A stretch of 64,000 nt of DNA, from contig NZ_FOFF01000027.1 of assembly GCF_900110755.1 (NCBI RefSeq), forward strand, positions 1 to 64,000. Reading direction: 5' to 3'. The DNA comes from Streptomyces sp. yr375. GTDB lineage: Bacteria; Actinomycetota; Actinomycetes; Streptomycetales; Streptomycetaceae. Positions within the stretch are counted from its first letter, which is position 1. Each line of letters begins with the position of its first letter. The notes under the pieces are model-generated. The model was given only the letters and a program-made list of their open reading frames with translations, was not told where the DNA came from and searched no databases. A program made the translations under genes and the position numbers. Shown piece after piece: positions 17,501-26,237 of the stretch.

Positions 17501-19594
17501 ATGACGACAACCGGTGCAGTGATTGTTGACGCCGTCGCCTACGCGCAGGCGGTCGAGGACGCGGTGAAGGCGTCGGCCGCCTACTACGCGGCCGGCACCT
17601 CGGTGCTGGACGACGACGCGTACGACCGTCTGGTACGCGCCATCGCGGCGTGGGAGACCGAGCACCCGGAACAGGTGCTGACAGCCTCCCCGACGGGCAA
17701 GGTGGCAGGCGGCGCGGTGCAGGGCGACGTCCCGCACACGGTGGCCATGCTGAGCCTCGACAACGTGTTCTCGCCGGAGGAGTTCACCGCGTGGTCCGCG
17801 TCGCTCGCCCGGCGCATCGGGCACGACGTCACCCGGTTCAGTGTGGAGCCGAAACTCGACGGTCTGGCGATCGCGGCCCGCTACACCCGCGGCCGCCTGA
17901 CGCAACTGATCACGCGGGGCGACGGGACCGCCGGGGAGGACGTCTCGCACGCCATCGGCACCATCGAGGGCCTGCCCGACGAGCTGGCGGAGCCGGTCAC
18001 GGTGGAGGTGCGCGGCGAAGTCCTCATGACGACCGCCCAGTTCGAGCACGCCAACGAGGTCCGCACCGCGCACGGCGGCGCGCCGTTCGCGAACCCGCGC
18101 AACGCGGCGGCGGGCACCCTGCGGGCCAGGGAGCGCGCCTACACGGTGCCGATGACGTTCTTCGCCTACGGTCTGCTGCCGGCCGAGGAGTCGGGGGAGT
18201 GCGCGCACAGCGACCTCATGGCCCGGGCCATGGCGTACGGGGTGAACACCACCGCCACCACCGCTGTGCCCGGCAGCACCGCCGACACGGTGGAGGGGGT
18301 CCTGAACCGCGTGGCCGAGATCGCCGCACTGCGCGCCTCGCTGCCGTTCGGGATCGACGGGATCGTCGTCAAGGCCGATCTGGCCGCGGACCAGCGGGCC
18401 GCAGGCTCGGGCTCGCGGGCCCCGCGCTGGGCGATCGCCTTCAAGCTGCGGGCCGTGGAGAAGATCACCCGGCTGCTGGCGGTGGAGTGGAACGTGGGGC
18501 GCACCGGCATCATCGCTCCCCGGGCCGTCCTGGAGCCGGTGGAGATCGACGGCTCCACCATCACCTACGCCACCCTCCACAACCCGGCCGACATCACCCG
18601 CCGCGACCTGCGCCTCGGCGACCCGGTCATGGTCCACCGGGCCGGGGACGTCATCCCTCGCGTCGAAGCCCCCGTCGCCCACCTGCGCACCGGCGACGAA
18701 CAGCCCATCGTCTTCCCCGAGGTGTGCCCGCGATGCGGGTCCGACATCGACACCAGCGAGCAGCGCTGGCGCTGCACCAACGGCCGCAACTGCCACCTCG
18801 TCGCCTCCCTCTCCTACGCCGCCGGACGCGACCAGCTCGACATCGAAGGCCTCGGCCACACCCGCGTCGTCCAACTCGTCGACGCGGGCCTCGTCACGGA
18901 CCTCGCCGACCTGTTCGCCCTCACCCGTGACCAGCTCCTGGGGCTCGAGCGGATGGGGGAGACCAGCACCGACAACCTCCTCGCCGCGCTCGCCACGGCC
19001 AAGGCCCAGCCGCTGTCGAGGGTGCTGTGCGCGCTCGGCGTCCGCGGCACCGGCCGCTCCATGTCCCGCCGCATCGCCCGCTACTTCGCCACCATGGACC
19101 ACCTCCGCGCCGCCGACGCCGAGACGATCCAGCAGGTCGAGGGCATCGGCGTCGAAAAGGCCCCGTCCATCGTCGCCGAACTCGCCGAACTGTCCCCGCT
19201 CATCGACAGACTCACCGTGGCAGGCGTGAACATGACCGAGCCGGGCGCGACCCCACCGGCCCCGAAGGCAGAAGGTACTGACGGCGGTGACGGCGCTGAC
19301 GGTGATGACGGCGTGCAGATCTCGGACGCGGCGGCAGGCCCGCTGGCCGGCATGGCGGTGGTCGTCACCGGCGCGATGACCGGACCGCTGGAGAAACTCA
19401 CCCGCAACCAGATGAACGAGCTCGTCGAACGGGCCGGCGGCCGCTCCTCCTCCAGCGTCTCCAAGAAGACGACCCTGGTCGTCGCCGGAGAGGGCGCCGG
19501 CTCCAAACGAGCCAAGGCCGAAACCCTCGGCATCCGTCTCACCACCCCCGACGAGTTCGCCGCCCTCGTCGCCGACTACCTGGACACAGTCTGA
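17501..19594 (+). CDS. ligA: NAD-dependent DNA ligase
   Basis: A 697-aa NAD+-dependent ligase that seals nicks in duplex DNA. Domain Ia (about 1-70, SVLDDDAYDRLVRAI) and the adenylation domain (about 71-320) come first. The active-site Lys118 is in EPKLDGLAI, with GDGTAGEDVS, GEVLM, NPRNAAAGTLR and GIDGIVVK following. Next are the OB fold, the zinc finger (Cys409, 412, 425, 431), the helix-hairpin-helix region (QVEGIGVEKA) and a C-terminal BRCT domain (about 610-695, AVVVTGAMTGPLEKLTRNQM). All parts needed for activity are present. The context holds no replication genes and Streptomyces usually has its essential ligA elsewhere, so this may be a second copy (inference). An acidic Gly/Asp linker precedes the BRCT domain. 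Confidence 0.93.
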   Translation: MTTTGAVIVDAVAYAQAVEDAVKASAAYYAAGTSVLDDDAYDRLVRAIAAWETEHPEQVLTASPTGKVAGGAVQGDVPHTVAMLSLDNVFSPEEFTAWSASLARRIGHDVTRFSVEPKLDGLAIAARYTRGRLTQLITRGDGTAGEDVSHAIGTIEGLPDELAEPVTVEVRGEVLMTTAQFEHANEVRTAHGGAPFANPRNAAAGTLRARERAYTVPMTFFAYGLLPAEESGECAHSDLMARAMAYGVNTTATTAVPGSTADTVEGVLNRVAEIAALRASLPFGIDGIVVKADLAADQRAAGSGSRAPRWAIAFKLRAVEKITRLLAVEWNVGRTGIIAPRAVLEPVEIDGSTITYATLHNPADITRRDLRLGDPVMVHRAGDVIPRVEAPVAHLRTGDEQPIVFPEVCPRCGSDIDTSEQRWRCTNGRNCHLVASLSYAAGRDQLDIEGLGHTRVVQLVDAGLVTDLADLFALTRDQLLGLERMGETSTDNLLAALATAKAQPLSRVLCALGVRGTGRSMSRRIARYFATMDHLRAADAETIQQVEGIGVEKAPSIVAELAELSPLIDRLTVAGVNMTEPGATPPAPKAEGTDGGDGADGDDGVQISDAAAGPLAGMAVVVTGAMTGPLEKLTRNQMNELVERAGGRSSSSVSKKTTLVVAGEGAGSKRAKAETLGIRLTTPDEFAALVADYLDTV

Positions 19595-19704
19595 GCCGGC
19601 CGACTGGCGATGTCCCGACCGACGACACAAGCACGCGTCGGTGCGACCCGCCCTCGTTCATGATGACCGCTCCCCGAACTGCCTGTCGTGGACCTCGACT
19701 TCGG

Positions 19705-19724
19705 TGACGGTCGGGCGACCGTCA
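19705..19724. terminator. Bidirectional hairpin between convergent genes
   Basis: TGACGGTC-GGGC-GACCGTCA is a perfect 8-bp stem with a 4-base loop. It lies between the ligase stop and the convergent DinB-like gene and overlaps the last gene's stop codon. There is no T-run, as is usual in Streptomyces. Confidence 0.7.
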
Positions 19725-20402
19725 ACCGAGGATGAGCGGGAGTTTCGCGGCCAACGCGCCCGACCCGCCCGACTCGCTCAGCTCGGCTTGCTCCGCCTCC
19801 GTGGGGGCGCGTCGTCCGGTGCCGATCAGTAGGGCGTCCGTGTCGGAGAACGACGGGGGGAACTCGGCACCGGCGATCTGCTCCAGCAGTTCGCGCGACC
19901 GGGCGAGGCCCTCGGCGGGCGGTGCCGTCAGGTACGGGAGGTGCGCGAGGTGTGCGATCAGGTCCAGGTGGTGCAGCGTCCATTCCAGGACGTAGGCGTT
20001 GAGGTAGTCGCCCGTGGTGAGTACCTGGTCGCGGGTGCCGACCCGGACCGTGGGATCCGCGAGCCCGGCGGCACGACCGGCCGCGGAACCGACGTCGTCC
20101 AGGTGGAACTTGAGCAGCCACGGCTCTTCGTACGCGGCGGCGAGCCGGACGATCAGGGCGTCCAGCGGGTCGTCGCCGGTCGGCGCTTCGACGAGGTCCC
20201 AGTAGGTCACCGCGTCCCGCGTCGGTTCCGTGTCGGCGGGTGTGACGAGAGTGATCAGGACGTCCTGAGCGTCGATGACCAGGTGGCACACCAGGTCCCG
20301 TACGAGCCAGCCGGCACAGCCGGACGGCCGCGCGAAATCCTCGTCCGGGAGTTCGGCGACCGCCGTGCGCAACGCCGTCCAGGAGCGCGAGAAGAGATCC
20401 AC
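19722..20402 (-). CDS. DinB/maleylpyruvate-isomerase-type protein
   Basis: A 226-aa four-helix-bundle protein of the DinB/MDMPI_N superfamily, whose members are thiol-dependent, metal-binding transferases using mycothiol or bacillithiol in actinobacteria and firmicutes. Visible features are SWTALRTAVAELPDEDFARPSG, CAGWLVRDLVCHLVIDAQD (the first His ligand) and LEWTLHHLDLIAHL (the second and third). A substrate cannot be inferred. The GTG start has only a weak ribosome site. The neighbours are unrelated (ligase convergent, cyclophilin upstream on the same strand with its own terminator between), so it is probably monocistronic. Confidence 0.75.
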   Translation of the reverse strand: MDLFSRSWTALRTAVAELPDEDFARPSGCAGWLVRDLVCHLVIDAQDVLITLVTPADTEPTRDAVTYWDLVEAPTGDDPLDALIVRLAAAYEEPWLLKFHLDDVGSAAGRAAGLADPTVRVGTRDQVLTTGDYLNAYVLEWTLHHLDLIAHLAHLPYLTAPPAEGLARSRELLEQIAGAEFPPSFSDTDALLIGTGRRAPTEAEQAELSESGGSGALAAKLPLILG

Positions 20403-20460
20403 GCCCGCAAGCTAACAGCGCCCGGCCCGGGCCGCGACGCCGAAGGCACCGCGCAGCCGG

Positions 20461-20477
20461 CCGGGGTGGTACCCCGG
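20461..20477 (-). terminator. Hairpin downstream of the cyclophilin gene
   Basis: CCGGGGT-GGT-ACCCCGG, a 7-bp perfect stem with a 3-base loop. A second short stem, GGTCAG-AG-CTGACC, overlaps the cyclophilin stop at about 20524-20537. Together they probably end the cyclophilin transcript before the DinB-like gene. Confidence 0.6.
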
Positions 20478-20525
20478 ACGGCGGGCGGGCGGTTCAGCGC
20501 GAGATCGGAGCCGACCGGACCGAGG

Positions 20526-21023
20526 TCAGAGCTGACCGGACTCCGCGATGGTGATCTTCGCCGAGGTCGAGCCGCTGCGGGAGCCGAGCGCCTCTATCTT
20601 CTTGACGAGGGCCATGCTGTCTTCGTCGGCGACCTCGCCGAACACCACGTGCTTGCCGTCCAGCCAGTCCGTCACGATCGTGGTGACGAAGAACTGCGAG
20701 CCGTTGGTGTTCGGGCCCGCGTTGGCCATGGACAGCAGTCCCGGCCGGGTGTGCTTGAGGGTGAAGTTCTCGTCGGCGAACTTCTCGCCGTAGATGCTCT
20801 TGCCGCCGGTGCCGTCACCGCGGGTGAAGTCGCCGCCCTGGAGCATGAAGGCGGGGATGACACGGTGGAAGGACGAACCGGCGTAGCCGAAGCCCTTCTC
20901 GCCGGTGGCCAGCGCGCGGAAGTTCTCCGCCGTCTTCGGCACGACGTCGTCGTACAGGTTGAAGTTGATCCGCCCGGCGGGCTCGTCGTTGATGGTGATG
21001 TCGAAGTAGATCTTGATGGTCAT
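20526..21023 (-). CDS. cypA: Cyclophilin-type peptidyl-prolyl isomerase
   Basis: A 165-aa cytoplasmic cyclophilin that speeds cis-trans isomerisation of prolyl bonds. The sequence is of the eukaryote-like Streptomyces CypA type: SSFHRVIPAFMLQGGDFT with the catalytic Arg, GKSIYGEKFADENF, LSMANAGPNTNGSQFFVTT, WLDGKHVVFGEV with the Trp linked to cyclosporin binding. No signal peptide. A GTG five codons upstream (21038) is a possible start, but MTIKIYFDITIN is the family N-terminus and is preceded by GGATAGGAG. Nothing in the surroundings suggests an operon. Confidence 0.94.
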   Translation of the reverse strand: MTIKIYFDITINDEPAGRINFNLYDDVVPKTAENFRALATGEKGFGYAGSSFHRVIPAFMLQGGDFTRGDGTGGKSIYGEKFADENFTLKHTRPGLLSMANAGPNTNGSQFFVTTIVTDWLDGKHVVFGEVADEDSMALVKKIEALGSRSGSTSAKITIAESGQL

Positions 21024-21081
21024 ACTCCTATCCTGCACGGTCCCAGGAGTGGGGCTGCACAGCGGGTACCACGTCGGCCCG

Positions 21082-21503
21082 TGACCAGGGTCACGGCCGG
21101 GTCCACGTCCGGGTTCGCGACCGGGCCTGTGGCTGGGTCCACGGCCGGGCCTGCGGCCGAGCTCGCGTCCGGTTCTGCGGGCGGGTCCATGGCCGGGCTG
21201 CGGTCGGGTTCGCGTCCGGGCCTGCGTCCGGGTCCGTCGCCGGTCCTGCGGCCGGGTTCTTCGCGTCCGGTCCTGTGGCCTGGGACCACCGCCGTTCCTG
21301 TGGCCGGGGCCACGGCCGGGCTGCGGTCGGGTTCGCGTCCAGGCCTCGACCGGGCCTGCGTCGGGTCCATCGCCGGTCCTGCGGCCGGGTTCGTGTCCGG
21401 GTCTGCGGCCGGGACCACCGCCGGGCCCGCGGCCGGGATCGCGAGCGGGTTCGTGGTCGGGTTGGCGACCAGGGTCGCGAGCGGGTTCGCGGCCGGGGGG
21501 CGG
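21082..21503. repeat. Degenerate 12-bp minisatellite (GGCCGGGTTCGC-like)
   Basis: About 34 degenerate copies of a unit near GGCCGGGTTCGC or GGCCGGGCCTGC fill the space between the cyclophilin and the next gene. Units vary by one to four bases, with occasional indels. A higher-order copy is visible: the block starting at 21191 recurs from 21314 with few changes. All frames read as Gly/Pro/Arg/Asp tetrapeptide repeats and no credible gene is inside. Confidence 0.85.
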
Positions 21504-22982
21504 TCAGTCGATTGGCCAGGTGTGGGTGGGGGCGTTGAGGTGCATGTAGTCGATGTAGAGCTGTGTCATTCGCCGCAGGGCCTCGTGGCGGCCGGTGTGT
21601 GCGGAGGCGCTGATGCGGTGGAACATCTCCTTCTGCCAGACCGCCCCGTTGCGGCCGGTGACACAGCGCTGCTCGATGATGCCGAGCAACGGCTCCCGCC
21701 AGGCCGCGTCCATGCCGGACAGCTCCAGCCCCCGGTGCGCCAGCGGCAGCAGCCGCCGCAGGACGAGTTCGGCCACCGGCACCTCGCCCGTCCCGGGCCA
21801 GTACAGGAGGGCGTCGATGCCGTGTCGCGCGGCCGTGTGCAGGTTGTCCTCGGCGGCCTGGAAGGACATCCGTGACCACACCGGCCGCTCCTCCTCCACC
21901 AGCGCGCGGGTGAGACCGTAGTAGAAAGCGCCGTTGGCGAGGGTGTCGGCGACGGTCGGACCGGCCGGCAGACAGCGGTTCTCCACCCGCACGTGCGGCC
22001 GGCCGTGGGCGACGGCGTAGACCGGCCGGTTCCAGCGGTAGATCGTGCCGTTGTGCAGGGTCAGCTCGGCCAGTTCGGGGACGTCCCCGCGCGCCAGCGT
22101 CTCGCGCGGGTCCTGCTCGTCGCACAGCGGCAGCAGCGCCGGAAAATAGCGCAGGTTCTCCTCGAAGAGGTCGAAGACGCTGGTGATCCACCGCTCCCCG
22201 AACCACACCCGGGGCCGTACCCCCTGCACCTTGATCTCCTGCGGGCGGGTGTCGGTGGCCTGCTCGAACAGCGGGATACGCGTCTCGTGCCACAACTCCC
22301 TGCCGAACAGGAAGGGCGAGTTGGCCGCCAGCGCCACCTGGACCCCGGCGATCGCCTGCGCCGCGTTCCAGTAGGACGCGAACTCGTCGGGGGAGACCTG
22401 GAGATGGAACTGCGTACTGGTGCAGGCGGCCTCCGGGGTGATCGTGTCCGCGTAAATCCGCAACCGGTCGACGCCGTCAAGCTCGATGCGCAGATCCTCG
22501 CCGCGCGCCGCGAACACCTGGTCGTTGAGCAGCCGGTAGCGCGCGTTCTCCGACAGCGCCCCCTCGCCGACGTCCTCCTGCCGCAGGGTGGGCAGGATGC
22601 CGACCATGATCAGATGGCTGCCGACCGAGCCGGCGCGCTGCTCGGCGTGGTTGAGCGCGGCGCGGATCTCGGACTCCCAGGCGTCGGGGCCGCCCTGCGT
22701 CAGCCGACGCGGCGGGACGTTGATCTCGAGATTGAAGCGGCCCAGCTCGGTGGACCAGACCGGGTCCGCGATCGCGTCGAGCACCTCGCTGTTGCGCATC
22801 GCCGGTTCGGCCGCCTCGTCGACGAGGTTCAGCTCGATCTCCAGGCCCACCTGGGGCCGCTCGGACTCGAACCGCGACTCGCGCAGCATCTGCGCGAACA
22901 CCTCGAGGCACTCCTGCATCTTGGTCCGGTACCGGCGGCGGTCCTCGCGGGTGAAGACCAGCGCCGGGACATCGCGTCCCAT
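21504..22982 (-). CDS. Glutamate-cysteine ligase family protein (GCS2)
   Basis: A 492-aa carboxylate-amine ligase of the GCS2 family, which couples glutamate to an amine such as cysteine using ATP. Key parts are QVGLEIELNLVDE (metal/ATP-binding Glu residues), ELGRFNLEINVPPRRL, STQFHLQVSPDEF, ANSPFLFGRELWHETRIPLF and ENRCLPAGPTVADT. Actinobacteria make mycothiol rather than glutathione, so the product may be a different gamma-glutamyl compound (as EgtA does in ergothioneine synthesis), but no egt genes are nearby. ATG 22982 has GGGAGGG five bases upstream and was preferred to the upstream start at 23039. Its 3' end abuts the minisatellite. Confidence 0.85.
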   Translation of the reverse strand: MGRDVPALVFTREDRRRYRTKMQECLEVFAQMLRESRFESERPQVGLEIELNLVDEAAEPAMRNSEVLDAIADPVWSTELGRFNLEINVPPRRLTQGGPDAWESEIRAALNHAEQRAGSVGSHLIMVGILPTLRQEDVGEGALSENARYRLLNDQVFAARGEDLRIELDGVDRLRIYADTITPEAACTSTQFHLQVSPDEFASYWNAAQAIAGVQVALAANSPFLFGRELWHETRIPLFEQATDTRPQEIKVQGVRPRVWFGERWITSVFDLFEENLRYFPALLPLCDEQDPRETLARGDVPELAELTLHNGTIYRWNRPVYAVAHGRPHVRVENRCLPAGPTVADTLANGAFYYGLTRALVEEERPVWSRMSFQAAEDNLHTAARHGIDALLYWPGTGEVPVAELVLRRLLPLAHRGLELSGMDAAWREPLLGIIEQRCVTGRNGAVWQKEMFHRISASAHTGRHEALRRMTQLYIDYMHLNAPTHTWPID

Positions 22983-23082
22983 CGGCCCTCCCGGCTTTTC
23001 CCTGGTCGACCGCCTCTGCTGCCTCCAGCGTCGCACCACCGGCCGCCCCTCACCAGGCGGGCACCCGCGAGGCCGAAGCCGT

Positions 23083-24078
23083 TCACGGCCGCGCCTTCCG
23101 GGAGCGTACGACCTCCCGCTCGACCTCCCGCGCGGCGTCCCGGGCCGCCTGCTCGGCCCGGACCGTCGCGTCGGCGGTCACCCGAAGCCGCTCCTCGGCC
23201 TCGCTCCGTTCGCGCTCGGATTGCTGGAGCTCCCGCCGTGCCTGCCGTAGCCGCTGCTCGGCGTCGGACTCCTGCCGGGCGGCCTGGTCGTGGCGGTCCC
23301 GCGCCCGCTGCCGCGCCGCCTCGGCGTCCGCCTGCTCGGCGCGCCGATCACGGAGCCGCTGATCAGCGGCCTCGGCCGCCCGCCGGGCCTGGTCGAGCCG
23401 CTCCTGCCGCCGCCGACGCCGCTCGGCGACCTCGTCGTCCGTCCGCGCCCGCGAGGGCGATGCCGTGGCCGCCGCTCGGGCCGACCTGCGCGGTGCGTCA
23501 TCGGCGGCTGCCGGTGCCGGTGCCGGTGCTGGTGCTGTTGTTGCTGGGGCATCGCGCGCGGGGAAGTCCGCCGGTGGAGTGAGGGTGCTCTCCAGGCGGC
23601 CGGTGGCCCACCGGTCCGCCGCGTCCTGATCGGCGAGTACGGCGCGCAGGGTGGCGTCGACGTCCTGCTGGGCCGGGCCCGACAGCCGGTGCCCGGCGTC
23701 TCGAGCCAGCTCGGCAGCCTGCCGGGACAGTGCGGAGACGACCGTACGGCGCTGCTCGGACAGCTCCCGGATCCCGTCGGCATCCAGGGTCCGGTAGGCC
23801 TCGCGCAGCGCCCGCCCCAGCTCCAGGAACCGCCGGCTCTCCTGCGGCCGCGAGTGCACCAGCAGGTTGGCGGCCCAGGCCGCGAGAGTGGGACGGCGCG
23901 CGGCATGGATGAGACGGGCGTCCGCCACGCGCCCGGCCGCCTTGGCCGCGCCGGCCAGCTCCTCCCGCCGCGAGACGAAGTCGGACGGCGGCGTGACGTA
24001 GAGCTCGTCGAGAAGCCTCGCCACGTCATGCCCGGCACCGCGCCGCACGCCCTTCTTGACGCCCTTCGCGCGTTCCAC
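23083..24078 (-). CDS. Hypothetical coiled-coil protein
   Basis: A 331-aa protein without a named family. Residues 1-130 form a helical domain (GHDVARLLDELYVTPPSDFVSRREELAG, split by ARRPTLAAWAANLLVHSRP) also seen in other Streptomyces hypotheticals. Then comes an Ala/Pro linker and a 120-residue Arg/Glu/Ala-rich coiled coil to the end. No signal peptide or membrane segment. The GTG at 24078 has GGAAG at the right distance; the longer reading to 24153 would translate a short DNA repeat (CGGACCTCGGACC) and is less likely. It may be structural or DNA-associated; no firm role. Confidence 0.7.
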   Translation of the reverse strand: MERAKGVKKGVRRGAGHDVARLLDELYVTPPSDFVSRREELAGAAKAAGRVADARLIHAARRPTLAAWAANLLVHSRPQESRRFLELGRALREAYRTLDADGIRELSEQRRTVVSALSRQAAELARDAGHRLSGPAQQDVDATLRAVLADQDAADRWATGRLESTLTPPADFPARDAPATTAPAPAPAPAAADDAPRRSARAAATASPSRARTDDEVAERRRRRQERLDQARRAAEAADQRLRDRRAEQADAEAARQRARDRHDQAARQESDAEQRLRQARRELQQSERERSEAEERLRVTADATVRAEQAARDAAREVEREVVRSRKARP

Positions 24079-24319
24079 GATCGTCAGCTTCCGCCCGACC
24101 GGCCCACCGCGCACCTCGGACCTCGGACCTCGGACCACGGACCCACGGACCACGGACCGGCCGGTTCGCCGACGCCCCGAGGATGAGCAGGCAGTTCAGG
24201 TGCCGGCCGCAGCGCCGGAACGACGGCGGCGGTCCCGACGACTGAGTACGCGTACTCAGGAACGGAGACGATCACCTCGGCAGACTGTGGAGTCCATGAC
24301 AGATCGCCGAGGAGCGAAC

Positions 24320-24742
24320 GTGAGTCGAACGAGCAGAACCCTGGCCGTGACGGTGCTGGCCGCCTGCGCGCTGACCGGTGCCGGGACGGGACCCGCAGCC
24401 GCGACGGCAGATCCTCTGCTGCCCCACCCCGGTCCGGAGGGCCTGGTGTGGGTGGAGGAATGGACCGGTGACGGCGGGGTCGTGTCGGGAGGCGCGTGGG
24501 AGGGCCTGCCGACCGTCCTCACGGTGGCGTGCGAGGGCGGCGGCGACGTGCGGGTCACGATGCAGACGCAGACACCGGATGCGGAGGTTGCCGCCTTCTC
24601 GGTCGACTGCCCGGCGGACAGCGCCGGGGTGGGCTCGGTGACCATGCCCGCCGGCGTGGTCCGCCCCGGCTCCTTCAGCGTAGGGGTGGACGCCTCGTCG
24701 GAGTCGATCCGGTGGGCGCTGACGGTGACTCAGCCGGAGTAG
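24320..24742 (+). CDS. Small exported protein, possible lipoprotein
   Basis: A 140-aa secreted protein. The N-terminus MSRTSRTLAVTVLAACALTG has a short basic start, a hydrophobic core and LAAC, which fits a lipobox. Cleavage at AAATA-DP by ordinary signal peptidase is the alternative. The mature part is one beta-rich domain (VWVEEWTGDGGVVSGGAWEG, LTVACEGGGDVRVTMQTQT, FSVDCPADSAGVGSVTMPAG) with two Cys that could pair. The GTG start has GAGGAG five bases upstream; an ATG at 24297 lies upstream without such a site. No known family. Confidence 0.7.
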   Translation: MSRTSRTLAVTVLAACALTGAGTGPAAATADPLLPHPGPEGLVWVEEWTGDGGVVSGGAWEGLPTVLTVACEGGGDVRVTMQTQTPDAEVAAFSVDCPADSAGVGSVTMPAGVVRPGSFSVGVDASSESIRWALTVTQPE

Positions 24743-24834
24743 CGCCCGCAGCGGCTTCAGGCGCCTGTACCCGCGCTGCGTGGTCCTGCGGATCTGCGGA
24801 TGAGGCCCCGTCGGAAAGGACCAGTCATGGACCC

Positions 24835-25887
24835 TCAGGCCGCTTTCTGTGCAATTGCGACGATCGCGGCCCGGGGGACCTCGGCAACGTAGGTGTCATG
24901 AGAGCGATAGACCACTGGCCCTGGCGTGAAATCGACCCTGTCGGGGAGGCTCGCCAGGTATCTCTCATGCCCGAAGTGCTGCTCCAGAACGTGCCAGCAG
25001 GCATCGGTGCCACCCAATGTGTCGAAAAATGATCCGACTCCATACATGTCGGCCACGTAGTCGCACATACGCCGCCGGGCGTCCTCTTCTGTTTCGCCGT
25101 GGACGATCAGCGGGTCGTAGAAGTCGACCACGTCGGCCGGTGCTCCGGCTTCTTCGAAGAGTTCGTTCAGCAGCGTGCGGGAGAAGTGCGGATAGTCGTG
25201 GCCTGCCGTTGTGTAGGGGTGGACGATGCGTGTGAAGAAGTCCGCCATCGGGCTGGATTCGTCGAAGTCGTGCAGGACGACCCTGCCTCCGGGGCGCACC
25301 ACGCGCAGCGCCTCGGTAACCGCGCTGAGTCTGTCGTCCGGCGCTATGTGGTGGGTGCCGTAGGCGAGCAGTACCGCGTCCACCGTGCGGTCTCCGAGGA
25401 AGAGGTGGTCCGCTGCCTGTCGGACGGCGGGCAGTCCCTGGGCCAGTGCCTGCGCGACCATCTCCCCGGAGAGGTCCCCCGTCAGGATGCCGAAGCGATC
25501 ATGCAGGTCAGCGGCGTGTTCGTGGACAGCGCGGGCGATGGTCCCGTCGCCGCCGAGAACGTCGAGGACGGTGCACGGTCGCTCCGGGGTCGACTCGGCG
25601 GCCAGTTCGAGGAGTTGCCGCACACCCCTCCAGCGGACGGACGAGTCGCGCTGAGCCCGGCGGTAGGAGTCGCCCCGCCCCGTGTCGTCGGAGTCGAATT
25701 CAGTAGTCGTCGTTGTGAGTAATCTCAGCGCCTTTTCGGCCCCGGGGCGGGCGAAGTCCAGCGCCGAACCTAAAAGCGGATGGGCCGGCACCACATCGCG
25801 CAGATATTCGCTGAGAGTCATGGACGGCAGATAGAAATCCACCTCTGCCAATGCATCCGACTGCATTATATTTTCCAATCCGGTCAT
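24835..25887 (-). CDS. Class I SAM-dependent methyltransferase
   Basis: A 350-aa Rossmann-fold methyltransferase. The SAM-binding motif I is CTVLDVLGGDGTIARAV, the acidic motif II region GILTGDLSGEMVAQA, then VDAVLLAYGTHHIAPDDR and the post-motif VVRPGGRVVLHDFDE. A 70-residue N-terminal helical part (LPSMTLSEYLRDVVPAHPLLG) and a C-terminal cap complete it, as in small-molecule methyltransferases. Substrate unknown. The start is uncertain: ATG 25887 (MTGLENIMQSD) and ATG 25866 (MQSD, with GGAA seven bases before) are both possible; the longer reading to 26028 is Cys/Trp-rich and unlikely. The 5' part and leader are visibly richer in A+T than the neighbours. Confidence 0.82.
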   Translation of the reverse strand: MTGLENIMQSDALAEVDFYLPSMTLSEYLRDVVPAHPLLGSALDFARPGAEKALRLLTTTTTEFDSDDTGRGDSYRRAQRDSSVRWRGVRQLLELAAESTPERPCTVLDVLGGDGTIARAVHEHAADLHDRFGILTGDLSGEMVAQALAQGLPAVRQAADHLFLGDRTVDAVLLAYGTHHIAPDDRLSAVTEALRVVRPGGRVVLHDFDESSPMADFFTRIVHPYTTAGHDYPHFSRTLLNELFEEAGAPADVVDFYDPLIVHGETEEDARRRMCDYVADMYGVGSFFDTLGGTDACWHVLEQHFGHERYLASLPDRVDFTPGPVVYRSHDTYVAEVPRAAIVAIAQKAA

Positions 25888-26237
25888 TCGATGGGTGTCA
25901 TCGCAGACTGTCCACTGTACAGCGAGCAGTTCGCGGCAACCCGCACTGCACCATGCCAGGAGCCCAATGGGGCCGTCAAGAGTACTGCCCTTGACGCCTA
26001 TCGATGCGGACATGATGAGCGACAGCAACAGGGGATGGCCGCCGGAGTATTCGGGTTATGGAGTCTGGGCCGCTTTATGGGGCTGAATCTCAAGCCGCAA
26101 CGGGAGGGCCGAGTCCGCCGACGGAACAACGTCACAAGCACGTCTTCGGATTCCCGCACCTGGAATTAGTGTTCCTGCAACTTCGTCTTCAGACTCGGAC
26201 ATCTCGGCCGCGAAGCCCTCCGGACCACGGCCAAGCC
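25888..26237. other. A+T-richer intergenic region
   Basis: This stretch of about 350 bp between the methyltransferase start and the DUF2975-like gene holds no gene I can support. It is less G+C-rich than its surroundings and has a CTGTACAG palindrome at 25915-25922, just upstream of the methyltransferase start, which could be an operator. Small frames in it are not protein-like. Confidence 0.5.

Noticed and set aside
21020..21503. Gly/Pro/Asp tetrapeptide-repeat proteins across the minisatellite
   Set aside because: All frames are open only because the unit is 12 bp. No start with a ribosome site and no conserved composition.
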